Shown here: positions 49,049 to 57,857 of the stretch, piece after piece
Numbering within the stretch: position 1 is the first letter of the stretch
Layout: each line of letters begins with the position of its first letter
Origin: Brachybacterium phenoliresistens
GTDB lineage: Bacteria; Actinomycetota; Actinomycetes; Actinomycetales; Dermabacteraceae
Assembly (NCBI RefSeq): GCF_000576425.1
Contig: NZ_KK069991.1
Span: 27,407 to 91,406, forward strand
Length of the DNA stretch: 64,000 nt
Direction: 5' to 3'
Position numbers and translations under genes: made by a program
The notes under the pieces: model-generated
The model's database searches: none
Told to the model about the DNA's origin: nothing
The model's input: only the letters and a program-made list of their open reading frames with translations

Positions 49049-51298
49049 TCAGCCGGGCAGGGGCGTCGCCCCGTCGACCTGGCCCGCGGGCACGGCCGGC
49101 TGCGGGACGAGGGAGATCAGGCGCTGCGTCGCCCGGGTCTGCGCGACGTACAGATCCCGGGGCCCGGCCTCGCCGGCCGCCGCGATCGCGTCGGGGTCGA
49201 CGATGATCACCGTGTCGTACTCCAGGCCGCGCGCCTCGGGCGCGGGAATCACCACGACGCCGTCCGCGCCCAGCGCGGCCTCCAGCTCGGGCGCCGCATC
49301 GGCCGCCGCGACGACGCCGATCAGCTCCGCCGGACGCGCGGCCCGCGCCTCGGTGATCAGGGAGTTCAGCGCCCCGACCCGGTCTGCGGGTGCGCAGGGG
49401 ACGGTGCGCGGCTCCGCGCCGTGGCGCAGCGACCGGGAGAGCCGCTGCTGCGGGGCGATCCGGGCCAGGAGGGGCCGCGTCGCCTCGAGGATCTCCGCCG
49501 TGGTGCGGTAGTTGACGGTGAGCGTCCGATGCAGGAAGCGATCCTCGACGAAGGGCGAGAGCGCCTCCTGCCAGCTGCGGATGCTCGTGGCAGGACCGGC
49601 CTGCGCGAGATCGCCGACCACGGTCATCGACCGCTCCGGGCAGCGGCGCATCAGGGCCCGCCAGTGCATGGCCGAAAGCTGCTGGGCCTCGTCCACCACG
49701 ACGTGCCCGAAGACCGTCGCGGGCGGCCCGTCCACGAGCGCCCGCGCCTCGTCCAGGAGCGCGAGATCCGCCGGGGTCCATGGGGCGTCGGCGCCCTCGA
49801 CGAGGCGGGCGATGTCCTCCGCGGGGGCGTCCGGGAGCGCCGCGGCCAGTGCCGCGCCGTCCGCCAGGGCGGCCCGGACCACGTCCGCCGCGTCCAGGCG
49901 CGGCCAGACGCCCTCGATCGCGCGGTCGAGGGCCGGGTCCCCGCGCAGCTCCTCGCGGATCCGGTCCCAGTCCGTCGCGGCGTCGTCGGCACCGCCGTGG
50001 GCATCGGCCGGGCCCATCCGGGCGAGGTCCTTCCCGGTGATCCGGTCCAGATCGATCCCGAGCTGCGCCTCGAGCTCGCTCTCGAAGGCGGCCTCCTCCG
50101 CGATGGCGCGGTCCTCCAGCGCCGCGACCAGGTCGTCGACGACGGCGTCGAGGAACAGCGCTCGGGCGGCGTTGTGACCCCGTCCGCCCTGGAGCGCGTG
50201 GCGGCGCGCGGCATCGACGACCGCGGGCTCGAGGACCACGGCGTCGTGCGCCGTGCTCAGTGCGAGGGGGACCCCGTGCGGCCGACGCTCGCGCACCTGC
50301 CGGGCCAGCACCGCGGCCAGCTCGGCCCGGCCCTTCAGGCGGGCGAGACGGTCCGGCTCGGACCGGGGCGCCTCGATCCCCACGAGATCCGGCAGCGTCG
50401 CCAGCTGCACGTCCTCCTCCCCGAGGGAGGGCAGCACGTCGGAGATGTAGGCGAGGAAGCGCCGGTTCGGGCCGTGCACCAGCACGCCCCGGCCGGCGAG
50501 GTGCGGCCACGCGTACAGCACGAAGGCGGCGCGATGCAGGGCGACGATCGTCTTGCCCGTGCCGGGGCCGCCGTCGACCACCATCACCCCGCGGTGCTCG
50601 GAGCGGACGATCTCGTCCTGCTCCGCCTGCAGGGTCGAGGCCGCCTCGCGCATGCGGCCCGTGCGCGCCCCGCCCAGCGCCGCCACGAGCGGACCGTCGC
50701 CGAAGAGGTCCCCGGGGCGCGGCGGCCGGCCGTCCAGCAGCTCATCGCTGACGTCGACCACGCGGCGATCGCGGAGCCGCAGGTGGCGGCGCCGACGCAG
50801 GCCCATCGGGCTCGCCATCGTCGCGGCGTAGAACGGCCGGGCGGCGTCCGCGCGCCAGTCCACCAGCAGCACCTCGCCGGTCTCGGCGCGCATGCCGATC
50901 CGGCCGATGCGCAGGCTCTCGCCGTCCTCGGCCCGGTCCAGGCGCCCGAAGCACAGCGAATGCTCCGCCGCGCGCAGCTGCCGGATCCGACTCTCGAGCC
51001 GATGGAACTCGAGATCCCGGGCGTAGGCCTCCGCCGGGCCGTCCGCCGGGGTCGCCAGGAGCCGGTCGCGCGCCGCCGTCCGGGCCGCGAGGTCCGCGTC
51101 CAGGTGCGCGAACAGCACGTCGAGGGCGCTCTGCTCGAGCGCGGTCTGCTCGCGCCGCTCGAGTGGGGCCTGCTCGCGCTGCTCCAGGTCACCGCCCGGC
51201 GCGGGCGGCGCCGGCTGTGCGACCCCGGGCCCGGCCGCCGCCCGTCCCGTTCCCTCAGTCTCCCGCCGCTGACCTGCTGTGCTCGTCCGCTCGTCCAC
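49049..51298 (-). CDS. HelD-like UvrD/Rep-family ATPase (RNA polymerase-recycling factor)
   Basis: A 749-residue superfamily 1 ATPase. An N-terminal coiled-coil (about 45-110) precedes the Walker A GGPGTGKTIVALHRAAFVLY, VVVDEAQQLSAMHW (Walker B), GDLAQAG, VNYRTTAEI and GLEYDTVIIVDP. This layout matches HelD, which frees stalled RNA polymerase and in actinobacteria can confer rifampicin tolerance. The GTG at 51298 is chosen because a CATAGT -10 box (51329-51324) lies just upstream with GAGAGG as ribosome site. The frame stays open to 51352. Confidence 0.88.
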   Translation of the reverse strand: MDERTSTAGQRRETEGTGRAAAGPGVAQPAPPAPGGDLEQREQAPLERREQTALEQSALDVLFAHLDADLAARTAARDRLLATPADGPAEAYARDLEFHRLESRIRQLRAAEHSLCFGRLDRAEDGESLRIGRIGMRAETGEVLLVDWRADAARPFYAATMASPMGLRRRRHLRLRDRRVVDVSDELLDGRPPRPGDLFGDGPLVAALGGARTGRMREAASTLQAEQDEIVRSEHRGVMVVDGGPGTGKTIVALHRAAFVLYAWPHLAGRGVLVHGPNRRFLAYISDVLPSLGEEDVQLATLPDLVGIEAPRSEPDRLARLKGRAELAAVLARQVRERRPHGVPLALSTAHDAVVLEPAVVDAARRHALQGGRGHNAARALFLDAVVDDLVAALEDRAIAEEAAFESELEAQLGIDLDRITGKDLARMGPADAHGGADDAATDWDRIREELRGDPALDRAIEGVWPRLDAADVVRAALADGAALAAALPDAPAEDIARLVEGADAPWTPADLALLDEARALVDGPPATVFGHVVVDEAQQLSAMHWRALMRRCPERSMTVVGDLAQAGPATSIRSWQEALSPFVEDRFLHRTLTVNYRTTAEILEATRPLLARIAPQQRLSRSLRHGAEPRTVPCAPADRVGALNSLITEARAARPAELIGVVAAADAAPELEAALGADGVVVIPAPEARGLEYDTVIIVDPDAIAAAGEAGPRDLYVAQTRATQRLISLVPQPAVPAGQVDGATPLPG

Positions 51299-51326
51299 GC
51301 ACCCCGCCTCTCGATCCTCGCCCACT

Positions 51327-51357
51327 ATGGGGCTCGCGGCGCGGGGGTGCAACGTTG
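51327..51357. promoter_or_regulatory. HelD promoter region with partial RAE-like element and LacI-like core
   Basis: GGGGCTCGCGGC (51328-51339) matches the left half of the rifampicin-associated element (GGGGCTTGCGGC) at 11 of 12 positions, but the right half does not match. CAACGTTG (51350-51357) is a perfect 8-bp palindrome of the type bound by LacI-family repressors and could serve the sugar operon on the other strand. Confidence 0.3.
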
Positions 51358-51435
51358 ACCTCCGCGGGCTCTTCGTGTCCTCGACCTCGGCTCGCCGGCC
51401 GTGGCAACACGCGGCAACAAGCCCGAGGCGTCGGC

Positions 51436-51540
51436 ATTCTCACGTAGGAATTTCTGTGTCCGGCATTGCCGCCTGGACAGCGCGGACACGGCGCAGCGCG
51501 TTCGCCTCCTGAATTCTCACGTCGACAATTTCTCTGCGTC
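51436..51540 (+). promoter_or_regulatory. Duplicated 25-28 bp element upstream of the GH43 sugar operon
   Basis: ATTCTCACGT occurs at 51436-51445 and 51513-51522. Each copy is followed after three or four bases by AATTTCT and a TGTGTC/TGCGTC end (51449-51460 and 51527-51540). The copies are 77 bases apart, less GC-rich than their surroundings, and end 32 bases before the first permease gene. They look like two binding sites for the operon's regulator. Confidence 0.55.
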
Positions 51541-51571
51541 ATCCCCCACCCCGAGCGAGGACCCTCCTCCC

Positions 51572-52549
51572 ATGGCTGTCATCGAAGACACCGCGCCCGA
51601 GACCCGCAGGGCCTCCGCGCCACCCGGACCCCGCCGGCAGGCCCCGCTGCTGGTGCGGATCCTCCGAGACCGGACGGTGCTGCTGTTCGCGCTGCCCGGA
51701 ATGCTGGTGCTCATCGCCTTCCAGTACTACCCGCTGCTGGGCAACGTCATCGCGTTCCAGGACTTCCAGCCCTACCTGGGCATCGACGAGAGCCTCTGGA
51801 GCGGGTTCCGCAACTTCTCGGTCCTGATCAGCAACGACCCGGCATTCCTCAACGCGCTCAGGAACACGCTGATCCTCACGCTCATCCAGGCGGTGCTGGT
51901 CTTCCCGCTGCCGATCGTCCTGGCCCTCATCCTCAACAGCCTCATGTCCAACCGGATGCGGCAGATCGTGCAGTCGATCCTCTACCTGCCCCACTTCCTG
52001 TCCTGGGTGATCGTGGTGGCGGTGTTCCAGCAGATGCTGGGCGGATCCGGCCTGGTCAACAGCTTCCTGCGCTCGCACGGCATGGCGACGCTGGACATCA
52101 TCGGCAATGCGGACCTCTTCCGCGCCCTGCTCACCAGCCAGGTGATCTGGAAGGACACCGGCTGGGCGACGATCCTCTTCCTCGCCGTGCTCGCCGGCAT
52201 CGACAAGGCCCTGTACGAGGCGGCTTCCGTCGACGGCGCGAGCCGCTTCCGACAGATGCTCCACGTGACGCTGCCGGGCATGCGACCGATCATCATCCTG
52301 CTGTTCATCCTCCAGCTGGGCAGCTCGCTCACGGTCGGCTTCGAGCAGATCATCCTCCAGCAGGCCGCCGTCGGCGTGGACGCCAGCGAGGTGCTGGACA
52401 CCTACGTCTACAACGAGGGCATCGCCGGAGGCCAGTGGGGCACGGCGGCCGCCGTCGGCCTCGCCAAGAGCGTCGTCGGCCTGATCCTCGTGCTGACCGC
52501 CAACAAGATCGCGCACGCCTTCGGCGAGCAGGGGGTGTACAAGGCATGA
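51572..52549 (+). CDS. Carbohydrate ABC transporter permease (LplB/YteP-like)
   Basis: A 325-residue permease with six hydrophobic segments, beginning LLFALPGMLVLIAFQYYPLLG, and the coupling loop ALYEAASVDGASRFRQMLHVTLP. It is of the LplB class typical for import of pectin-, arabinan- or xylan-derived oligosaccharides. GAGGACC upstream serves as ribosome site. It forms an operon with the next three genes. The in-frame extension to 51401 would cover the duplicated regulatory element, so the later ATG is preferred. Confidence 0.92.
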   Translation: MAVIEDTAPETRRASAPPGPRRQAPLLVRILRDRTVLLFALPGMLVLIAFQYYPLLGNVIAFQDFQPYLGIDESLWSGFRNFSVLISNDPAFLNALRNTLILTLIQAVLVFPLPIVLALILNSLMSNRMRQIVQSILYLPHFLSWVIVVAVFQQMLGGSGLVNSFLRSHGMATLDIIGNADLFRALLTSQVIWKDTGWATILFLAVLAGIDKALYEAASVDGASRFRQMLHVTLPGMRPIIILLFILQLGSSLTVGFEQIILQQAAVGVDASEVLDTYVYNEGIAGGQWGTAAAVGLAKSVVGLILVLTANKIAHAFGEQGVYKA

Positions 52550-53481
52550 CCGCCTCGACGACCGCGCAGGACCGTCCCGCATCGACCCGGCCCCGCCCTC
52601 GGGGCAGGCTCTCCGACACCGCCGGCCCCCTCGAGAAGGCCTTCAAGGCCGTCGTCCTCACCGTCGCCTGCGCGCTGGTCATCATCCCCTTCCTCGGGAT
52701 CGTGTCCACCAGCGTCGCCCCGGCCGACCAGGTCACGAACGCCGGCGGCTTCGTGCTGCTGCCGCGGGAGGTCGACCTCACCGCCTACCGCTCGATCCTC
52801 TCCGGCGGCGTCGTCTCCCGTGCCCTGCTGATCAGCATCCTCGTCACCGGCGTCGGCACCGCTCTGAGCCTCGTGCTCACCGCGATGCTCGCGTGGGCGC
52901 TCTCGCGCCGCGGCACCGTCGGCAACCGGGCGATGCTGCTGCTGGTCCTGGTCAGCCTGCTGTTCTCCCCGGGCATGATCCCCACCTACCTCGTGGTGCG
53001 TCAGTTCGGCCTGATCGACAGCCTGTGGGCGCTGATCATCCCCACCGCCGTGAGCGCCTTCAACGTCATCGTGGTGCGCGCGTTCTTCGCGAACCTCCCC
53101 GAGGAGCTCATCGACGCCGCCCGCATCGACGGCGCCACCGAATGGCAGATCTTCCGTCGGATCGCGCTGCCGCTGTCCCGCGCCGTGCTGGCCGTGGTGG
53201 GCCTGTTCTACGGCGTCGGCTACTGGAACGCCTTCTTCAACGCGCTGCTCTACATCAACGATGCGGCGAAGTGGCCTCTCCAGATGGTGCTGCGCACCTA
53301 CGTCGTCAACGGCACCGAGATGGGCGCCTCCGAGATGGGGACCGTGGTCGAGCACGCCCCGCAGCAGACCACGATCCAGATGGCGATCCTCGTCATCTCC
53401 ATCGTCCCGATCGTCATCGTCTACCCGTTCCTGCAGCGGCATTTCGCCAAGGGCGTCCTGACCGGGGCGGTGAAGGGATGA
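52546..53481 (+). CDS. Carbohydrate ABC transporter permease (YtcP-like)
   Basis: A 311-residue permease with six hydrophobic segments, the loop LIDAARIDGATEWQIFRRIALP and the terminus FLQRHFAKGVLTGAVKG usual for YtcP/LplC proteins. Its ATG overlaps the previous stop (ATGA), coupling the two permeases. No ATPase gene is in this operon. Confidence 0.92.
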   Translation: MTASTTAQDRPASTRPRPRGRLSDTAGPLEKAFKAVVLTVACALVIIPFLGIVSTSVAPADQVTNAGGFVLLPREVDLTAYRSILSGGVVSRALLISILVTGVGTALSLVLTAMLAWALSRRGTVGNRAMLLLVLVSLLFSPGMIPTYLVVRQFGLIDSLWALIIPTAVSAFNVIVVRAFFANLPEELIDAARIDGATEWQIFRRIALPLSRAVLAVVGLFYGVGYWNAFFNALLYINDAAKWPLQMVLRTYVVNGTEMGASEMGTVVEHAPQQTTIQMAILVISIVPIVIVYPFLQRHFAKGVLTGAVKG

Positions 53482-53599
53482 GCGCGACCGGTGCCGCACC
53501 CCGGCGAGCTCCCCGCCCCGCACGGTGCCCCGCCTGTCCCGCACCGTGCTCCGCCCGCCGCGCCCCCTGCGCACCCCCTGCCCCTGTGGAGGTCCCGTG

Positions 53600-55231
53600 A
53601 TGCCCCGCCCCGCCCGCCGAACCGTGCTCGCCGCCGGCGCTGCCGGCGCCGCCGCCGTCCTCGCGGCCTGCAGCAACGAGGGTCGGGGCGGTGCACCGGC
53701 CGAGTTCGTCAACGCCCCCGTCGAGATGCCGCGGCACATCCCGTTCCCCGGGCTCGAGCCTGACCTGCCCGGCGATCCGGCCACCGGCCTGATGGACGCC
53801 TATTTCCAGTACCCCGCGCAGCCGCTGGTCGCGACCTCCGGTGCGCCTGGGGACGGGAAGGTTGTCGAGACGCTGGTGCGGACCGACTCCCCGGTTCCGC
53901 CGGATGTCTCGCGCAACGCCTTCTGGCAGGAGCTGAACTCCCGGCTGGGCTCCGAGCTCGAGATCAACATCGTCCCGGGGCCGGATTGGGGACAGAAGTT
54001 CGCCACCACCGTCGCCGGGGACGTGCTGCCCGAGGTGTTCTGCGTGGACGGAGGCATGCCCCAGCTGCCGCAGTTCATGGACGCCGCCGCGCTGGACCTC
54101 ACACCGTACCTCTCCGGCGATCGCGTCGCGGATTACCCGTTCCTGGCGAACATCCCGCCGGAGACCTGGGGCCCGACGGCGCTGAACGGGAAGATCATGG
54201 GCGTGCCGATCCCGCGCGGGGTCATGAGCACGAGCTTCCTGTACAAGCGGGAGGATCTGCTCGCGGCGAAGGGGATCACCGAGGATCCGACGAGCTTCGA
54301 GGAGTTCCTCGCCCTGTGCCAGGAGCTCACGGTCCCGCGGGAGAACGTCTTCGCGCTGGGTTCGGTGCCGCTCGACCTCATCCGCCAGATGCTCGGCATC
54401 CCCAACGGCTGGGTCGAGAAGGATGGGTCCCTGACGCGCAACCTCGAGCTCGAGGAACAGGTCGAGGCGCTCGAGGCGGCACGCCGCCTCGTCGAGGCCG
54501 AAGTCCTGAACCCCGACACCTTCGCGGTCCAGGGCAACGACGTGAAGAACTGGTTCGGCTCCGGGCGCAGCTACTTCACGTTCGACACCTTCTCCGCGTG
54601 GCCGCAGTTCATCCGGGAGCAGACCTCCGGCGAGGACTTCTCGATGGCCATGCTGCGCACCCCGGGCTACGACGGGTCGCCCGGAACGGCCGTGTCCTGG
54701 CTGGGCAACCCCACGTACGGCATCTCCGCGATCCGGCAGGACGCCGGGGACCGGGTCGAGGCGATCCTGAACGTCCTGAACTACCTCGCCGCCCCGTTCG
54801 GGACCGAGGAGTACCTGTTCCGGATCTACGGCGCCCCTGGCGTCCACTACGAGCTCTCCGGCACGGACCCGGTCCTCACCGACCGCGGGGCCAGCGAGAC
54901 CCAGCTCGGCTTCCGCTACCTCGCCGATTCGCCCTGGCCGATCTACGTCCCCGGCAACCGTCGGTCCACCCAGAACTGGTACGAGGGCCAGAAGATCGCG
55001 GTCGGTCAGGGCAGCGCCGATCCGACCCTGGGCCTGTATTCGGAGACCAAGTCCACCACCGGCGGCAGCATCGACGGACGGATCAACGACCTCACCAACG
55101 ACATCCTCCAGGGCCGCAAGCCCGTCTCCGCCTGGGCGGAAGGTGTGAGGGCCTGGAAGGCCGACGGCGGCGACCGGATCCGCGACGAGCTGGAGAAGGC
55201 GCTCGCCGACCGAGGCGATTCGCTCGCCTGA
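53600..55231 (+). CDS. Extracellular solute-binding lipoprotein of the GH43 operon
   Basis: A 543-residue binding protein with lipobox VLAAC (C24) after an Arg-rich start. The body (FWQELNSRLGSELEINIVPG, PEVFCVDGGMPQLPQFMDA, LYKREDLLAAKGITEDPTSF) resembles LplA-like proteins that bind long oligosaccharides. GGAGGTCCC precedes the ATG. The 118-base gap after the permease is C-rich with no clear signal. It is followed by GH43 after a short hairpin. Confidence 0.92.
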   Translation: MPRPARRTVLAAGAAGAAAVLAACSNEGRGGAPAEFVNAPVEMPRHIPFPGLEPDLPGDPATGLMDAYFQYPAQPLVATSGAPGDGKVVETLVRTDSPVPPDVSRNAFWQELNSRLGSELEINIVPGPDWGQKFATTVAGDVLPEVFCVDGGMPQLPQFMDAAALDLTPYLSGDRVADYPFLANIPPETWGPTALNGKIMGVPIPRGVMSTSFLYKREDLLAAKGITEDPTSFEEFLALCQELTVPRENVFALGSVPLDLIRQMLGIPNGWVEKDGSLTRNLELEEQVEALEAARRLVEAEVLNPDTFAVQGNDVKNWFGSGRSYFTFDTFSAWPQFIREQTSGEDFSMAMLRTPGYDGSPGTAVSWLGNPTYGISAIRQDAGDRVEAILNVLNYLAAPFGTEEYLFRIYGAPGVHYELSGTDPVLTDRGASETQLGFRYLADSPWPIYVPGNRRSTQNWYEGQKIAVGQGSADPTLGLYSETKSTTGGSIDGRINDLTNDILQGRKPVSAWAEGVRAWKADGGDRIRDELEKALADRGDSLA

Positions 55232-55239
55232 GAACACGT

Positions 55240-55257
55240 CCGGGCACCGACGCCCGG
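55240..55257 (+). terminator. Hairpin between the binding protein and GH43 genes
   Basis: CCGGGC (55240-55245) pairs with GCCCGG (55252-55257) around a six-base loop, nine bases after the stop codon. It may lower expression of the GH43 gene relative to the binding protein, a common feature in such operons. Confidence 0.4.
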
Positions 55258-55276
55258 CTCGATGAGAGGAAGACCC

Positions 55277-56296
55277 ATGTCCCCATCCCCCACCTCACGA
55301 CGCGCCGTCCTCCGCGGCGCCACGACGGGCGCCGCCGTCCTGGCCGCCGCCGGCATCGGTGCCGGCCCCGCCCATGCGGGCCCCGGCCGCGCCGGGTTCA
55401 CCAACCCCGTCATCGCCAGCAACCATCCGGACCCCGGCATCCTCGCGACGGGGGACTGGTTCTACCTGTACTCGACCGCAGGGAGCATGGGGCACATGCC
55501 CGTGCTCCGCTCGCGCGACCTGATCAGCTGGGAGGAGCGCGGCAACGCCATGCCGGTCATCGCCTCCTGGTCCACCGCCGGCCGGCACTGGGCGCCGGAG
55601 GTCATCGCGCACGGCGAGCGGTTCCACGCCTACTACACCGCACGCGACACCGCCTCGGACCGGCAGGCCATCGGCGTCGCGGTCGCGGATCACCCCGAGG
55701 GGCCCTTCGTCGACGACCGTGAGGCGGCGCTGCTGGTCCAGGCCGAGGAGGGCGGCGCCATCGACCCCTCGCCCTTCCGTGACGACGACGGGCAGCTGTG
55801 GCTGCTGTGGAAGAACGACGGCAACGCCGCGGGCCTGCCCTCCTATCTGTACGCCCAGCGCCTGTCCGAGGACGGCTTCGCGCTGGTCGGCGAGCGGATC
55901 CGCGTGCTCGAGCGCGACCAGCCCTGGGAGATCTACACCATCGAGGGCCCTGCGGTGATCTCCCACCACGGCCGCTACTACCTGTTCTACTCCGCCGGCG
56001 AGTACTGGAACGAGAGCTACGGCGTGGGTGTCGCGGTCGCGGACTCGGTCGCCGGGCCCTGGCGCAAGCTCTCGGACACGCCGGTGCTCGCCGCGAACGA
56101 CGTCGCCGCCGGCCCCGGGCACGGCATGCCCGTGCGCACGAAGACGGGCCTGTGGTACGTCTACCACGCCTGGGACCCCGAGCACATCGGCCAGGATCCG
56201 GGCCGGCTGGTGTGGCTGTCGAAGGTGCGCATCGACGACGACGGCGTCCGCATCGACGGGCCGAGCATCGACAACCCCCAGCGCCCCGTGCGCTGA
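55277..56296 (+). CDS. Exported GH43 family glycoside hydrolase
   Basis: A 339-residue five-bladed propeller enzyme. A Tat signal (SRRAVLRGATTGAAVLAAAG) ends at about 34. The catalytic residues are the base D52 in HPDPGI, D163 in AIDPSPF and the acid E223 in IEGPAV. Family 43 includes arabinofuranosidases, arabinanases and xylosidases. It is exported and placed with an oligosaccharide transporter, so it should act on plant hemicellulose or pectin side chains. GAGAGGAAG is the ribosome site. Confidence 0.9.
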   Translation: MSPSPTSRRAVLRGATTGAAVLAAAGIGAGPAHAGPGRAGFTNPVIASNHPDPGILATGDWFYLYSTAGSMGHMPVLRSRDLISWEERGNAMPVIASWSTAGRHWAPEVIAHGERFHAYYTARDTASDRQAIGVAVADHPEGPFVDDREAALLVQAEEGGAIDPSPFRDDDGQLWLLWKNDGNAAGLPSYLYAQRLSEDGFALVGERIRVLERDQPWEIYTIEGPAVISHHGRYYLFYSAGEYWNESYGVGVAVADSVAGPWRKLSDTPVLAANDVAAGPGHGMPVRTKTGLWYVYHAWDPEHIGQDPGRLVWLSKVRIDDDGVRIDGPSIDNPQRPVR

Positions 56297-56330
56297 ACCG
56301 CAGCGCCCGCCCGCGGGCCGGAGGCGCAGG

Positions 56331-57089
56331 TCAGAGGAATGCGCCGCCGGAGACCTCGAGCCGCTCCCCGGTCACCCAGCGCATGCCGGGCGCTGCGAGG
56401 GCGGCCACGGCCTCACCGATCTCGGCCGGGTCCGCGACCCGGCCGAGGGCGGTGCTGCGGGCGATCGCCGATCGCAGCTCCTCGCTGTCCCGCATCGCCC
56501 CGCTGTTGAAGTCGGTCGCGCTGGGCCCCGGCGCGATGCAGTTGACCCGGATCCCGCGGGGGCCCAGCTCCCCGGCGAGGCTGCGCGAGAAGGCCTCCAC
56601 CGCGGCCTTCGACGCGGCGTACAGCGAGGTCGCCGGGCTGACGTGACGGGTCAGGGACGTGCTGATGGCGATGACGTGCCCGCCGCCCTCGAGGAGCGGC
56701 AGCAGCGCCTGGGTGAGGAAGACGGTGCCGCGGAGGTTGGTGCCGATCAGCGCCTCGAAGTCCTCGGGCGTGGCGTCCTCCAGGCTGCCGAAGACGCCGA
56801 TGCCGGCGTTGTGCACGAGGACATCCAGGTGCGCGGATCCCCATCGGTCCCGGAGTGCGGCCTCGAGCCCGGCCCGCAGGTGCCGGATCCCGTCGAGGTC
56901 GGCGATGTCGATCGTGAGGGGCATCGCCTCGCCGCCGGCCTCCTCGACCCGGCGCATCGTCTCCGAGATGTCGCGGCCGGGACGGTGCGCGAGCACGAGC
57001 CGGTGCCCGGTGCGGGCGAGGGCGTGGGCGATGGCCTGGCCGAGGCCGCGGTTGGATCCGGTGATCAGGGCGGTGGGGGCGGTGTTCAT
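56331..57089 (-). CDS. Short-chain dehydrogenase/reductase
   Basis: A 252-residue classical SDR. The nucleotide site is GSNRGLGQ (11-18), NNAG is represented by HNAGIGV, and the catalytic Ser-Tyr-Lys is in ISTSLTRHVSPATSLYAASKAA. It ends in the usual EVSGG motif. NADP(H) preference is suggested by the basic residue after the glycine motif. It is divergent from a TetR regulator, which probably controls it through the operator at 57146-57161. Confidence 0.9.
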   Translation of the reverse strand: MNTAPTALITGSNRGLGQAIAHALARTGHRLVLAHRPGRDISETMRRVEEAGGEAMPLTIDIADLDGIRHLRAGLEAALRDRWGSAHLDVLVHNAGIGVFGSLEDATPEDFEALIGTNLRGTVFLTQALLPLLEGGGHVIAISTSLTRHVSPATSLYAASKAAVEAFSRSLAGELGPRGIRVNCIAPGPSATDFNSGAMRDSEELRSAIARSTALGRVADPAEIGEAVAALAAPGMRWVTGERLEVSGGAFL

Positions 57090-57145
57090 GAGGGGTCCTT
57101 CGAGGGAGGGGCGGGGTGCGGTGGAGCGAGTCCGATCCGCATGAA

Positions 57146-57161
57146 GTAAATGATTATTTAC
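57146..57161. promoter_or_regulatory. TetR operator between the SDR and tetR genes
   Basis: GTAAAT (57146-57151), GATT and ATTTAC (57156-57161) form a perfect dyad, the most AT-rich stretch of this region. TACCCT (57165-57170) close by may be the -10 element of the regulator gene. One dyad between the divergent genes is typical of TetR autoregulation. Confidence 0.7.
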
Positions 57162-57213
57162 CGCTACCCTAGGGCGGAGATCCGAGGGCGTCAACGGGAA
57201 GGTGCGTGCATCG

Positions 57214-57789
57214 ATGGCTGGACGGGATGCCGACGCGACGCGGGCGAGGATCCTCGCCGCGGCGCAGCAGGAGTTCGCGGCGGTCGGGCATGCCGGCGGC
57301 CGCGTCGAGCGCATCGCCCGGAGCGCGGGCACCAACGTGCGGATGATCTACGCGTACTTCGGCGGCAAGGCCGGGCTGTTCGACGCGGCCGTCCGGGCGG
57401 CGGTCGAGGAGATGGCCGCCGCGGTCCCGCCGGATCCCGCCGCGCTGTCGGCCTGGGCCGGGCGCCTCTTCGACCACCACCAGGCGGATCCGACCGCGCT
57501 GCGGCTGAGCCTCTGGGCGCACCTGGAGCGCCCGGAGGTGGCGGCGGAACCGATGGAGGCCTACCTGGCCAAGACGGCCCGCATCGGATCGACGGGGCGG
57601 GAGATCTCCGCGGTGGACCTGCTCGCGATCATCTATGCGATCGCCCAGGCGTGGACGCTCACGCCCATCGGCCTGCTCCGCTCCGACGGATCGGACCCCT
57701 CGTCCCCGGAGCGCATCGCCGCGCACCGGCGGGCGGTCCTCGCGGCCGTCGCGGCGATCACCGCCGAGGAGGGCGGTGCCACGGGCTGA
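57214..57789 (+). CDS. TetR family transcriptional regulator
   Basis: A 191-residue repressor. Residues 8-55 form the helix-turn-helix (ATRARILAAAQQEFAAVG, VERIARSAGTNVRMIYAYFGGKAGLF); the rest is the helical ligand-binding domain. It most likely represses the divergent SDR gene. A start at 57202 (MRASMAGRD) is possible. Confidence 0.92.
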   Translation: MAGRDADATRARILAAAQQEFAAVGHAGGRVERIARSAGTNVRMIYAYFGGKAGLFDAAVRAAVEEMAAAVPPDPAALSAWAGRLFDHHQADPTALRLSLWAHLERPEVAAEPMEAYLAKTARIGSTGREISAVDLLAIIYAIAQAWTLTPIGLLRSDGSDPSSPERIAAHRRAVLAAVAAITAEEGGATG

Positions 57790-57857
57790 GCCCTTCCCGG
57801 CGCCCGAGGCGCATCGCGGGACCGCCGTGCAGACCAGCGCCCTAGAATCGTCGGATC

